Part shown: positions 33,862-42,344 of the stretch, in pieces
Position numbering within the stretch: position 1 is the stretch's first letter
How the letters are laid out: the number at the start of each line of letters is the position of its first letter
Assembly (NCBI RefSeq): GCF_001684965.1
Contig: NZ_MAYG01000001.1
Coordinates: 1,116,001 to 1,180,000 of the forward strand
Direction: 5' to 3'
Origin: Chryseobacterium arthrosphaerae
Lineage (GTDB): Bacteria > Bacteroidota > Bacteroidia > Flavobacteriales > Weeksellaceae
Length of the DNA: 64,000 bases
Notes under the pieces: generated by a model
Database searches by the model: none
The model's input: the letters and a program-made list of their open reading frames with translations, nothing else
What the model was told of the DNA's origin: nothing
Position numbers and translations under genes: made by a program

Positions 33862-33988
33862 GCCTAACATAACCCCCTTGCAAAATGCAGAAGTTTTGTA
33901 TTAACAATATTTTTTCAATAAATATTTTTGAAAAAAATAAAATGGATAACTGATTAAGCAGTATTCTTCCCTCGCTTCCGTAAGCTTC

Positions 33989-34011
33989 TAGCTTGTGTCT
34001 CACAAATAAAT
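33989..34011 (+). repeat. 23-bp direct repeat, copy 2
   Basis: Identical to 30394-30416. Could mark an endpoint of an earlier insertion or duplication. Confidence 0.6.
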
Positions 34012-34109
34012 CTTTTAGAGGAATGTTGTACCTTCATCTCCAAAGAACAGTCCCATATTCTACACTATAAATAATAAACTAACCAAACGAAAAAAACTAT
34101 ACAATAATC

Positions 34110-34361
34110 ATGACAGAATTAGATTTAAAGAACATTCTTGATATATGTAATAAAGCGACAAAATCGCCATGGGTTTCCTGCATCGAAGGCAGGGATTTTG
34201 AATCAGGATCAGATTTTATCATGACGGGCAGCCATGACGATAGGGATTATGATATTGAATTTATAAAAATAAAACCTGAAGATCAGGATTTTATTGCAAT
34301 GGCAAGAAATGTAATTCCTTTGCTGGTTGATGAAATTATAAAATTAAGATCTGAAGAATAA
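34110..34361 (+). CDS. Small conserved hypothetical protein (83 aa)
   Basis: MTELDLKNILDICNKATKSPWVSCIEGRDFESGSDFIM... and EDQDFIAMARNVIPLLVDEI. I recall similar small proteins with the GRDxxSGSxFIMTG and DQDFIAxAR motifs in several phyla, including phage-related ones, but no assigned function. Composition is like the chromosome, not like the AT-rich modules next door. Separate from the RNA ligase by 83 bp. Confidence 0.65.
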   Translation: MTELDLKNILDICNKATKSPWVSCIEGRDFESGSDFIMTGSHDDRDYDIEFIKIKPEDQDFIAMARNVIPLLVDEIIKLRSEE

Positions 34362-34409
34362 ACCAGTTATTACCTGATGCCGGTATCTTATAATCTAAAT
34401 TCAAATGTA

Positions 34410-34417
34410 TATTTTTG
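34410..34417 (+). promoter_or_regulatory. -7 element (TATTTTTG) of the RNA ligase gene
   Basis: Exact TAnnTTTG match 27 bp before ATG 34445. It contains the TTG at 34415, which rules that codon out as a start. Confidence 0.6.
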
Positions 34418-34444
34418 CCGGAAATTATAACCATTATAAAACCA

Positions 34445-35476
34445 ATGAATATGAATGAATTTTCAGGATATGAAAAGATGCCTGATTCCCTGAAGAAGAT
34501 AGGCCTTAATGAGAGGGATATGTTGAAAATGGAAAAATTAAAATGGGTAGTTACGGAGAAGATCCACGGTGCCAACTTTAGTTTTTCTTATGAAAATAAT
34601 CAGCTGAAATATGCCAAAAGGAGAGAGTATCTTAACTGGACAGATGATTTCTTTGGTTTCCAGATCGTTGTTGGCAGATTGGAGAGTAAGATGGTCCGCT
34701 TATTTGAGGAACTGAGAATAATGAATCCCGGGTCCCGATATATTGTTTATGGAGAATTATTTGGAGGAAAATACCCTCATCCCGATGTGAAAGCGGTAGA
34801 ACATTTACAGGCCATACAAACAGGGGTTTACTATACTCCGGATATTCATTTTTATGCCTTTGACATTGCCATCGTAGATGAACATGGAGTAAAGAATTAT
34901 TTAGATTATGAATCGGCGGTATCCTATTTTGTACAGTTTGAAATTCCTCATGCAGAACCCCTGCTGATAGGTAAATTCAATGACGCCTTAAACTTTAATA
35001 CCCGCATCAATTCACCTGTTCCCATGCAAATAGGGCTTCCGGAACTGGAGCAGAACCTTATTGAAGGAGTGGTCATAAAACCATATGATCTGAAGGACAA
35101 AGCATTATTGTCTGACCGGCCGGTTATCAAGCTGAAAAATCCGGAGTTTGATGAAGAAGATAAATTTCACAAAGCTGAAAAATGGTCATTTATCCCCGAC
35201 ATTTCTTCTAAAACCGAAAATTTATCTTTCATTACAGATGAATTAAGAACATATGTGACAAAGAACCGGCTGGAAAGTGTACTTTCTAAAGTTGGTGCCC
35301 TTGACCTGAATAATCTTGCCCGGATTGCTGATATAAAAGAAGAGTTTTTACAGGATGTTTTCACAGATTTCAATGAAAATAACGGAAATTTTCTCAATGA
35401 GCTATCCCAGGAAGATAGAGAATGGATCAGCGAAAGAATAGTTTCTGAGATTCAGAAAGTCATTGTAAATGAATAA
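34445..35476 (+). CDS. T4 Rnl2-like RNA ligase
   Basis: An ATP-dependent nucleotidyltransferase that seals nicks in RNA via a lysine-AMP intermediate. From ATG 34445 (343 aa): motif I EKIHGAN with Lys39; FSFSYENNQLKYAKR next to it; motif III YIVYGELFGG; FYAFDIAIV; motif IV EGVVIKP; motif V PVIKLKN. The C-terminal ~90 residues are helical, as in Rnl2 family members. It stands alone with its own promoter and terminator. Cellular role (RNA repair, phage defence or tRNA repair) is unknown. Confidence 0.85.
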   Translation: MNMNEFSGYEKMPDSLKKIGLNERDMLKMEKLKWVVTEKIHGANFSFSYENNQLKYAKRREYLNWTDDFFGFQIVVGRLESKMVRLFEELRIMNPGSRYIVYGELFGGKYPHPDVKAVEHLQAIQTGVYYTPDIHFYAFDIAIVDEHGVKNYLDYESAVSYFVQFEIPHAEPLLIGKFNDALNFNTRINSPVPMQIGLPELEQNLIEGVVIKPYDLKDKALLSDRPVIKLKNPEFDEEDKFHKAEKWSFIPDISSKTENLSFITDELRTYVTKNRLESVLSKVGALDLNNLARIADIKEEFLQDVFTDFNENNGNFLNELSQEDREWISERIVSEIQKVIVNE

Positions 35477-35490
35477 AATAAATGACAAAA

Positions 35491-35520
35491 ACGGAACTGG
35501 AATTTCCGGTTCTGTTTTAT
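35491..35520 (+). terminator. Terminator of the RNA ligase gene
   Basis: ACGGAACTGG / CCGGTTCTGT 10-bp stem with two G-U pairs, 5-nt loop, then TTTTAT. Confidence 0.7.
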
Positions 35521-35612
35521 TGTTACAGTATCTTCGCAATGGTTTCAGAGAAGCTTTACTTTGTAACAAAACAAACCATGACATTACTAATCATCTCAAA
35601 GACTAACTTCCC

Positions 35613-36977
35613 ATGAAACTAAAGCTAGCGCTATTACTGGCATTATCTGCCAGCTCAATCTTTGCTCAGAAAACTTGTAATGAATTGTATAATCAGAAAT
35701 TTACAAAACAGCAGTTGGAGCAGGATGTAGATTTTATAAGAGAGAAAATTGTTAATGTCCATATCAATCCGTTCACTGAAATTTCAAAATCAGAATTCGA
35801 AAAAAAATATTCGGAGATCCGGAAATCATTACAGGACGGAATGACTCAAAAGGATTTCTATTATCTGGCGAAACCCTTAATTGTTACCCTGAATGATGAA
35901 CACAGCGGAATGTCCGATTATTGCGTGACCGACAGTATCAGAAACAGTATGAAAGTTTTGCCTTTAAAATTCAGATATGAAGAAGGGAAAATGATCCTGA
36001 CCGAAAATTTCTCTGATACAAGTTTAAATATCGGCGATGAATTAATTTCATTAAACGGGATGCCAATCAATGAAGTATTGGAAACCTGCGCCAGGGTGAT
36101 TCCCGGAGCAAAGGAAGAGCGTATTCCGATCGCGGTTGATAAGTTCTGGATCATGATCAACAAATACTGCTATTTTATTACAGACGATTATAAGCTGAAG
36201 TTCAAAGGAAGGCAGGAAGCTCTTGTGAAAAGTATTTCTTTGGAACAGCTGAAAGCCAATGCTTCAAAGTCTCAGCCTCAGAGAAAAGAAGAATTGAAAC
36301 CCGTTGATTATAAAAAAATTAAAAACGTTGCTTATTTAACAGTGAATACGTTTGATGATAAGCGTACTTTTTCTGTGGAAGAATGGAAACTGAAGTTCGA
36401 CAGTATTTTTACCCGCATCAAAAAAGACCAGGTACAGGCTCTTGTGATTGATGTTCACAACAATTCCGGGGGAAATTCAGCAATAGGAAACCTTCTGATC
36501 AGCTATTTTTCAGATAAAAACTACAACAGCTATCAGGGGAAATGGAAAAAAAGTAAGGAATATTCTGATTTTCTAAAATCGAATAATAAGACGGTACCTG
36601 AATATGAAAGTGTAAAAGACGGGGATTTTTATCCTATCAGATCAAGAGTGGTCAAAGCCGGAGAGAACCCGGTAAGATTCAACGGAAAAACTTATGTGGT
36701 GATTGGTAAAAATACATTTTCAAGTGCCATGATGTTTGGAGCTATGGTGCTGGATAATAAACTGGCAGAAGTGGTGGGTGAAATCCCGGAAAAAGGACAT
36801 CCTAATCATTTTGGTGAACTCATAAGTTTCCGGACGCCCAATACAAAACTGGATTTTCTTTTTGGAGTAAAAGAATGGATAAGACCTGCAGGAAACATTT
36901 TGCCCAACAAACTTATTCCTGTTAAAAAAATTGATCTGAAAAATAAATCGGAAGAACAAATCGTAGAAGAGCTTTAA
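35613..36977 (+). CDS. S41-family (C-terminal processing) peptidase, secreted
   Basis: 454 aa with signal peptide MKLKLALLLALSASSIFAQ. A PDZ-like middle has NIGDELISLNGMPINEV. The protease fold has NVAYLTVNTFDDKRTF, the ALVIDVHNNSGGNSAIGN strand, and the nucleophile motif GKNTFSSAMMFGAM with catalytic Ser. Such flavobacterial proteins act in the envelope; substrate unknown. Monocistronic, closed by a bidirectional terminator. Confidence 0.85.
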   Translation: MKLKLALLLALSASSIFAQKTCNELYNQKFTKQQLEQDVDFIREKIVNVHINPFTEISKSEFEKKYSEIRKSLQDGMTQKDFYYLAKPLIVTLNDEHSGMSDYCVTDSIRNSMKVLPLKFRYEEGKMILTENFSDTSLNIGDELISLNGMPINEVLETCARVIPGAKEERIPIAVDKFWIMINKYCYFITDDYKLKFKGRQEALVKSISLEQLKANASKSQPQRKEELKPVDYKKIKNVAYLTVNTFDDKRTFSVEEWKLKFDSIFTRIKKDQVQALVIDVHNNSGGNSAIGNLLISYFSDKNYNSYQGKWKKSKEYSDFLKSNNKTVPEYESVKDGDFYPIRSRVVKAGENPVRFNGKTYVVIGKNTFSSAMMFGAMVLDNKLAEVVGEIPEKGHPNHFGELISFRTPNTKLDFLFGVKEWIRPAGNILPNKLIPVKKIDLKNKSEEQIVEEL

Positions 36978-37000
36978 AAGCTTATACCTGATAAAGAAGA

Positions 37001-37037
37001 ACAGAGCAAAAATGTACGTTTTTGCTCTGTTTTTTTA
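37001..37037. terminator. Bidirectional terminator
   Basis: Perfect 12-bp stem ACAGAGCAAAAA / TTTTTGCTCTGT with loop TGTACG and T-runs, between the convergent S41 and M28 genes. Confidence 0.92.
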
Positions 37038-37044
37038 TTTGAAA

Positions 37045-38220
37045 TTATCTTTCGATCATTATATTCTTAACCAGGGTCTGATCACCTGCTTTTAACGTCC
37101 CGATATACACGCCGTTTTGAAGACCGGAAACATCAATCTTTCTTTCATTGTTCACTTTCAGCAGTGTTCTTCCTACTGAATTGCTGATTTCAAAACTGAA
37201 GTTGGTTTCTTTAGAATCCGGAAGTTCAATATTGAGAGTCGTATTGGCAGGGTTAGGGTAGAACTTTGTGCCTTCCAGTGTGTGATTTGAAGCCGTTTTA
37301 TTGGTTCCTGAAACAGTGGATGCTGTTGCAAAATGCTGCAGTGCGCCTACCGTTGCTTTTCCGATATTATAGACATATACAGGGTCTACATTGGCAAAAG
37401 TATCTTTGGAAGAGTGAGGATAGGTACTTCTTATTCTTTCAAAAAAACCGGTAATCACTTCACCTTTTTGTTCAAAAGGAATATAATCCGTATCGGCAGC
37501 AGGATCTACGGCAGTCTGAAGAGGAGAGTAGAGTGCTGTGCAATTTCTGAGTTGCTGGGTAACAGCGGCAGAGGCTGCATTGTTGGAAGAAAGGCCTCCC
37601 TGGTCTTCATCACAATATACCGTATTGTTGTTATTTCCTTTTACACCGCCTACCTGGTCGAGGTTAAAGACCAGTTTGATATCCAGTTTACGAACACCTC
37701 CCTGGTATACAACATTATTCACGTAATGGCTGCTTCCTCTGAGCCCCTGTTCCTCTCCGGAAAAGTGAATGAATTTGATTGAATATTCAGTAGGAACGTT
37801 TTGTAATATTCTTGCTGCTTCCAGGATAATAGAGGTTCCGCTGCCGTTGTCATTCACCCCCGGGCCATAGATGGTGTCAAAATGCCCGCAGATAATCACA
37901 TACTTATTGGGATATAATGTTCCGGTTTTGGTGATGATCAGATTTTTAGAACTTGTTGATCCGAAAGTGAAGGGGCTTTCCTCCATCTGACTGGCTGTAT
38001 ACCCGTAGGAAATATATTTGTTTTTGATCCAGTTTAAAGTATTGGTGTTGGCCTGGGAACCTGTAGTTTTCACCCCCAGATTCGCAAACTCCTGAAGATT
38101 GGTTGTGATGTTGGTCTGAGTCACCATATCGGCCCTGTTCTTATAAGTCTGAATAAAAGTTTGAGCACCAATTCCCTGTACGATCAGAGAAGTACACAAT
38201 AATGTGGTAAGTTTTTTCAT
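37045..38220 (-). CDS. M28-family secreted peptidase with T9SS sorting domain, paralogue C
   Basis: From ATG 38220, 391 aa with signal peptide MKKLTTLLCTSLIVQGIGAQ; an upstream ATG (38265) adds a non-leader extension. Zinc-site motifs of M28 aminopeptidases are visible: CGHFDTIYGPGVNDNGSGTS (His, Asp), FSGEEQG (Glu), NLDQVGG (Asp) and YPHSSKDT (His). The C-terminal ~75 residues (FYPNPANTTLNIELP...GLQNGVYIGTLKAG) are a type A T9SS sorting domain, so the enzyme should be exported through the outer membrane. Third of three tandem paralogues. Confidence 0.9.
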   Translation of the reverse strand: MKKLTTLLCTSLIVQGIGAQTFIQTYKNRADMVTQTNITTNLQEFANLGVKTTGSQANTNTLNWIKNKYISYGYTASQMEESPFTFGSTSSKNLIITKTGTLYPNKYVIICGHFDTIYGPGVNDNGSGTSIILEAARILQNVPTEYSIKFIHFSGEEQGLRGSSHYVNNVVYQGGVRKLDIKLVFNLDQVGGVKGNNNNTVYCDEDQGGLSSNNAASAAVTQQLRNCTALYSPLQTAVDPAADTDYIPFEQKGEVITGFFERIRSTYPHSSKDTFANVDPVYVYNIGKATVGALQHFATASTVSGTNKTASNHTLEGTKFYPNPANTTLNIELPDSKETNFSFEISNSVGRTLLKVNNERKIDVSGLQNGVYIGTLKAGDQTLVKNIMIER

Positions 38221-38265
38221 ATTATTTATTTTAGTTTGGTGACACGAATGTAGTGAATAAATCAC

Positions 38266-38605
38266 AATAAAGTGTTTAATGATTTAAAAATATTTTAAAA
38301 ATTAAATCAGTTTAGTGTGAGTGCTGTATTTCCTGCTAACTCTTCTCTTTAAAAAGAAAAACCTTTGAAAAAATCCAAAGGTTATATGGTAAATGCCATA
38401 AAAGCAGAATCTTTTTGTAGAAATCTCTAACCACAAAAGATCCAAAGGTTACAGGTATTTGAGTTTTTTAACCCCAATTAATTTTTATAAAAATCTTTGA
38501 TGAACTTTTCTCAGGCATTATTTCACACTTACTTAAGGGGGCTAAAGTGTTTAAAATAACTTTTGTGACTTTTGCGGTGAAACTGATTCATTCATAAATC
38601 AATGG
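38266..38605. other. 340-bp intergenic region between M28 paralogues
   Basis: Contains a hairpin AACCTTTG / CAAAGGTT (38360-38383) that, read on the minus strand, is followed by a T-rich run and can terminate the upstream paralogue. It also holds decayed copies of a CACAAAAG/CTTTTGTG-type intergenic repeat (near 38431 and 38560). No gene is seen. Confidence 0.5.
38351..38383 (-). terminator. Terminator downstream of M28 paralogue B
   Basis: Minus-strand AACCTTTG / CAAAGGTT stem followed by TTTTCTTTTT. Confidence 0.6.
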
Positions 38606-39781
38606 TTATTTTTCAATCAGTATTTTCCTTACCACCGTCTTATCACCTGCTTTTAAAATACCGAGATAAGCACCGTTTTCTAATCCAGAGACGTTGATTT
38701 TGGTTTCATTATTCGTTTTCAGGATTGACCGCCCCGGAAAGTCTGTGATTTCAAAACTGAAATTTCTTATACCCGGATCCGGAAGCTCAATATTGATGGT
38801 GTTTTTTACCGGATTGGGATAGATCTTCACATCTTCCAGAGAATTCTTTACAACCGTTTCCCGGGTTCCCAGTGTACCGGTGGCAACAGCAAAGTGCTGG
38901 ATTGCTCCTACCGTTGCTTTTCCGATATTATAAATATAGACGGGATCTGTATTGGCAAATGTGTCTTGTGTAGAATGCGGATAAGAACTTCTTATTTTTT
39001 CAAAAAAGCCGGTAATCGTATAACCTTTGGCTTCAAAAGGAATATAATCGGAATTTTCCGCAGGATCCACATCAGTCAGAAGAGGAGAATAAAGCGTTGT
39101 GCAGTTTCTGAGTTCCTGGGTGGCTGTGGCAGAAGCTGCATTGTTTGAAGAAACACCTCCCAGGTCCTGATCACAAAAGACCGTATTATTGTTATTTCCC
39201 ATGACACCTCCTACCTGATCAAGATTAATGACCAGTTTGATGTCCAGAAGACGGCTGGTACCCTGATAAGCCACTGAGTTGACATAATGCTTGCTTCCGA
39301 TAAGTCCCTGTTCTTCCCCTGAGAAATGAATAAATTTTACGGAATATTCGGTTGGAACATCCTTCAGGATCCTTGCTGCTTCAAGGATAACAGAAGTTCC
39401 GCTTCCATTATCGTTTACTCCCTGGCCGTAGATGCTGTCAAAATGCCCGCAGATAACCACAAAAGTATTGGGATATAATGTGCCGGTTTTGGTAACGATC
39501 AGATTTTTTGATGTCCCGTTTCCATAAGGAAAAGAATCCTCGGCCATCTGGCTGGCTGAATATCCGTAAGAAGTATACTGATCCTTAAGCCATGTCAGCG
39601 CATTCGCATTCGCCTGTGAGCCTGTAGTTTTCACACCTAAATTGGCAAATGCCTGAAGATTGGCCGTAATATTGGTCTGGGTTACCATATTGGCCCTGTC
39701 CTGGTAAGCCTGAATAAAACTTTGAGCTTCTATACTGTGTAAAGCTAAAGAAGCCACTAATAAAGTAGTGATTTTTTTCAT
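38606..39781 (-). CDS. M28-family secreted peptidase with T9SS sorting domain, paralogue B
   Basis: 391 aa; signal peptide MKKITTLLVASLALHSIEAQ, then SFIQAYQDRANMVTQTNITA shared with its neighbours. Metal motifs: ICGHFDSIYGQGVNDNGSGT, FSGEEQGLIGS, INLDQVGG and YPHSTQDTF. T9SS tail: IYPNPVKNTINIELPDPG and GLENGAYLGILKAG. It lies 50 bp after paralogue A and is probably cotranscribed with it. Tandem duplication is evident from end-to-end similarity; substrate specificity cannot be told. Confidence 0.9.
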   Translation of the reverse strand: MKKITTLLVASLALHSIEAQSFIQAYQDRANMVTQTNITANLQAFANLGVKTTGSQANANALTWLKDQYTSYGYSASQMAEDSFPYGNGTSKNLIVTKTGTLYPNTFVVICGHFDSIYGQGVNDNGSGTSVILEAARILKDVPTEYSVKFIHFSGEEQGLIGSKHYVNSVAYQGTSRLLDIKLVINLDQVGGVMGNNNNTVFCDQDLGGVSSNNAASATATQELRNCTTLYSPLLTDVDPAENSDYIPFEAKGYTITGFFEKIRSSYPHSTQDTFANTDPVYIYNIGKATVGAIQHFAVATGTLGTRETVVKNSLEDVKIYPNPVKNTINIELPDPGIRNFSFEITDFPGRSILKTNNETKINVSGLENGAYLGILKAGDKTVVRKILIEK

Positions 39782-39831
39782 TCGTATTTTAGATTGGTAT
39801 ATAATAGATATTCACAAAATAATGCTGATGT

Positions 39832-41019
39832 TTATTTTTCAATGATAAGCTTTCTGGAAGTATTTCCCTGATCTGTCTTTACCGTAACCATATAAACTCC
39901 GTTTGTAAGCCCGGAAGTATTTATTTTTTCCTGGTTTTCAACATTCATTACAATATTACCGGTCATATCACTGATTTCTGCTTTAAAAGATGGCTTTACA
40001 TTTTGCGGAAACTCAATATGAATAGCATCTTTAGCCGGATTAGGATAAATTCTGATAGCGTCTGGTGAATTTTTTACAGAAGCATCATGAGTACCTAAAA
40101 GATTGTTGGTGGTACTGGCTACGGCAAAATGCTGCAACGCACCTACAGCTGCTTTTCCTACATTAAAGACATACACCGGATCTATATTGGCAAAGGTATC
40201 ATTGGAGGTGTGTTCATTATTACTTCTGATATGCTCATAAAACCCGGTAATGGTATATCCTTTCGCTTCAAAAGGCATATAGTCAGAACCGTAGGTATTG
40301 GAAATAACAGTTTGCAGGGGAGAGTAAAGTCCGGTACATGTAGCCAGTTCCTGGGTTACAGTGTCGGACGCTGCATTATTGGAAGAAGTTGCTCCGCCGG
40401 TATCTCTCTCACATTTGATCGTATTGTTATTGTTTCCTATAAGCCCGCCTACCTGATCAATATTGAAAACAAGTTTTATATCCAGCTGACGGACTCCTCC
40501 CACATAAGCTACATTGTTTACATAATGTCCGCTGCCTACCAGGTTTTGCTCTTCGCCGGAAAAATGAATGAATTTTACTGAATATTCTGTAGGAACATCT
40601 TTTAAAATCCTCGCAGCTTCCAGAATAATGGATGTGCCGCTTCCGTTGTCGCTTACTCCCGGTCCTGTAATCGTATCGTAATGTCCGCAAATAATGACAT
40701 ATTGGTTAGGATATAACGTTCCGGTTTTGGTAATAATTAAATTTTTTGAAGTTGCGTTTCCGTAAGTAAATGAATCTTCTGTCATATCACCGGCTGTATA
40801 CCCATAGGAGAGGTATTTATTTTTAAGCCAGGTCAGTGCATTGGTATTAGCTTGCGAACCGGTGGTTTTTACTCCCAGCCCGGCAAAGCCCTGAAGATTG
40901 GCTGTAATATTTGCTTGGGTAACCATATTGGCCCTGTCCTGATAAGCCTGAATAAAACTTTGTGCACTAATACTTTGTACCACAACAGAGGTCAGCAAAA
41001 AAGCTGCAATTCTTTTCAT
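39832..41019 (-). CDS. M28-family secreted peptidase with T9SS sorting domain, paralogue A
   Basis: 395 aa; signal peptide MKRIAAFLLTSVVVQSISAQ. Metal motifs ICGHYDTITGPGVSDNGSGT, FSGEEQNLVGS, FNIDQVGG and NNEHTSNDTF. The Glu-region Gly of the others is replaced by Asn (EEQN). T9SS tail: IYPNPAKDAIHIEFP and GLTNGVYMVTVKTD. First gene of the tandem set and the most diverged. Confidence 0.9.
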   Translation of the reverse strand: MKRIAAFLLTSVVVQSISAQSFIQAYQDRANMVTQANITANLQGFAGLGVKTTGSQANTNALTWLKNKYLSYGYTAGDMTEDSFTYGNATSKNLIITKTGTLYPNQYVIICGHYDTITGPGVSDNGSGTSIILEAARILKDVPTEYSVKFIHFSGEEQNLVGSGHYVNNVAYVGGVRQLDIKLVFNIDQVGGLIGNNNNTIKCERDTGGATSSNNAASDTVTQELATCTGLYSPLQTVISNTYGSDYMPFEAKGYTITGFYEHIRSNNEHTSNDTFANIDPVYVFNVGKAAVGALQHFAVASTTNNLLGTHDASVKNSPDAIRIYPNPAKDAIHIEFPQNVKPSFKAEISDMTGNIVMNVENQEKINTSGLTNGVYMVTVKTDQGNTSRKLIIEK

Positions 41020-41359
41020 TTTTCTTGTTCTCTTTATAGATTGCTAATATAATAATAAATAAAGACTTTTTACTGATAATTATATATTGCTTATTGTGTT
41101 TTAATTGTTTTTTCAATAATAATATATCTTTTTATGCAGTTTATTATTATAATAGTCTGAAAGTCATTTAATCATGATTTTTATTTAATTTTTTTCTCTT
41201 TTTATTTTATTTGTATGATAAATTTTTTCAAAATTGATGGATATCGGGAATATTCAAAATGTAATTTCTTAAAAAAGAATACTTTCAGAAGTCTGAATTC
41301 TTTACGGAAAGAAAGATTTGGGGATTTTTGTGTCTGATCCGCTGCTTTCCGTATATAAA
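41020..41359. other. AT-rich intergenic region upstream of the M28 genes
   Basis: About 340 bp, strongly A/T-rich, between the rplT terminator and the M28 start. It should hold the promoter for paralogue A, but no clear consensus is seen. No gene is recognised. Confidence 0.4.
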
Positions 41360-41383
41360 CAAAAAATCCCGGGAAACCCGGGA
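41360..41383 (-). terminator. Terminator of rpmI-rplT
   Basis: TCCCGGG / CCCGGGA stem with AAA loop; on the minus strand it is followed by TTTTTTG. About 32 bp after the rplT stop. Confidence 0.9.
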
Positions 41384-41414
41384 CTTATATTGATAACAAA
41401 AATAGTATTCTACA

Positions 41415-41759
41415 TTATTTTACTTGATCTACAACAGCTTTGAAAGCTTCAGGGTGATTCATTGCTAAATCTGCTAAAACTTTTCTGTTAAGCTCAATGT
41501 TGTTCTTTTTAAGAGCTCCCATAAACTGAGAGTAAGACATTCCGTGCTCTCTGGTTCCCGCATTGATACGAGTGATCCAAAGTGCTCTGAAGTTTCTTTT
41601 CTTCTCTTTTCTACCACGGTAAGCATATTGCATTGCTTTTTCTACCGCGTTTTTAGCTACAGTCCAAACGTTCTTTCTTCTACCGAAATAACCTTTAGCT
41701 TGCTTAAAAATTTTCTTTCTGCGAGCTCTTGAAGCTACCGCATTTACTGATCTTGGCAT
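41415..41759 (-). CDS. rplT: 50S ribosomal protein L20
   Basis: 114 aa, standard length, with [40 protein letters not shown] and RDLWI-like [20 protein letters not shown]. Binds 23S rRNA early in assembly; in other bacteria it also represses its own operon. Follows rpmI with a 121-bp gap. No infC next to it (see findings). Confidence 0.97.
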   Translation of the reverse strand: MPRSVNAVASRARRKKIFKQAKGYFGRRKNVWTVAKNAVEKAMQYAYRGRKEKKRNFRALWITRINAGTREHGMSYSQFMGALKKNNIELNRKVLADLAMNHPEAFKAVVDQVK

Positions 41760-41880
41760 AATTTAAATTGTTTTTTTGAAATGTGCGACAAACTGTTTCA
41801 TTGTGCTTGGCTGCTCCATTTCAGGGTTAAAATGTTGAATTTGTTTGAATTCTTATAAACCGAATATAGATTTATAAAAA

Positions 41881-42078
41881 CTACTTAATGGCTAATTGAC
41901 GTTGAACGCTTTTCTCATCCACTTTAGCTACGTAAGAAGTAGTAGTAAGATTTCTCTTCTGCTTAGTTTCTTTTTTAGTTAAGATGTGGCTTTTGTAAGC
42001 GTTTTTTCTTTTGATCTTACCTGTTCCGGTAAGAGCAAAACGTTTCTTAGCACCTGATTTCGTTTTTAATTTTGGCAT
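41881..42078 (-). CDS. rpmI: 50S ribosomal protein L35
   Basis: 65 aa: [20 protein letters not shown] followed by [20 protein letters not shown], the canonical L35 sequence. Cotranscribed with rplT. The leader contains an inverted repeat CCTAA-TATCC-TTAGG (42127-42141) that could be part of an autoregulatory site (speculative). Confidence 0.97.
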   Translation of the reverse strand: MPKLKTKSGAKKRFALTGTGKIKRKNAYKSHILTKKETKQKRNLTTTSYVAKVDEKSVQRQLAIK

Positions 42079-42153
42079 TGTCTTGCTTTTTTATTGTTTT
42101 TGTTATCAATATCTGTTTTGGCTACCCCTAAGGATATTAGGAATAATAGTTTG

Positions 42154-42161
42154 CAAAATTA
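42154..42161 (-). promoter_or_regulatory. -7 element (TAATTTTG) of rpmI-rplT
   Basis: Exact TAnnTTTG on the minus strand, ~75 bp before rpmI; gives this ribosomal unit its own promoter, separate from thrS-infC. Confidence 0.6.
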
Positions 42162-42248
42162 CAAAAAAAAACTGATACCTGAAAGTAATTTTTAAGCTTG
42201 AAAGTAAGTATTGTATCGGTACAAAGGCTGTACAATAATTGATACACA

Positions 42249-42300
42249 ATAAAAACTATGTCTCTGTGTTATTTCTTTTCCTAACAACACAGAGACATAG
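42249..42300 (-). terminator. Terminator of the alpha/beta-hydrolase gene
   Basis: Perfect 15-bp inverted repeat CTATGTCTCTGTGTT / AACACAGAGACATAG with a 15-nt spacer; on the minus strand it is followed by TTTTTATTG. Confidence 0.75.
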
Positions 42301-42344
42301 AATAAGTTCGTGAGTGGGTGACGCTATAAATCTTCCTGCCTGAG

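Larger units (their letters stand above)
33813..34109. other. Intergenic region at the end of the RHS array
   Basis: About 300 bp holding the palindromic element (33841), an AT-rich stretch, and the second copy of the 23-bp direct repeat (33989-34011). No gene is seen. Confidence 0.5.

Noticed and set aside
20981..34109. CRISPR array or integron
   Set aside because: The repeats here are RHS-core coding segments of unequal length with no regular spacers, and no cas or integrase gene is present.
37333..37782. Plus-strand frame of 149 codons opposite an M28 peptidase
   Set aside because: Similar shadows appear opposite each M28 paralogue, as expected from their shared sequence, not from coding on this strand.
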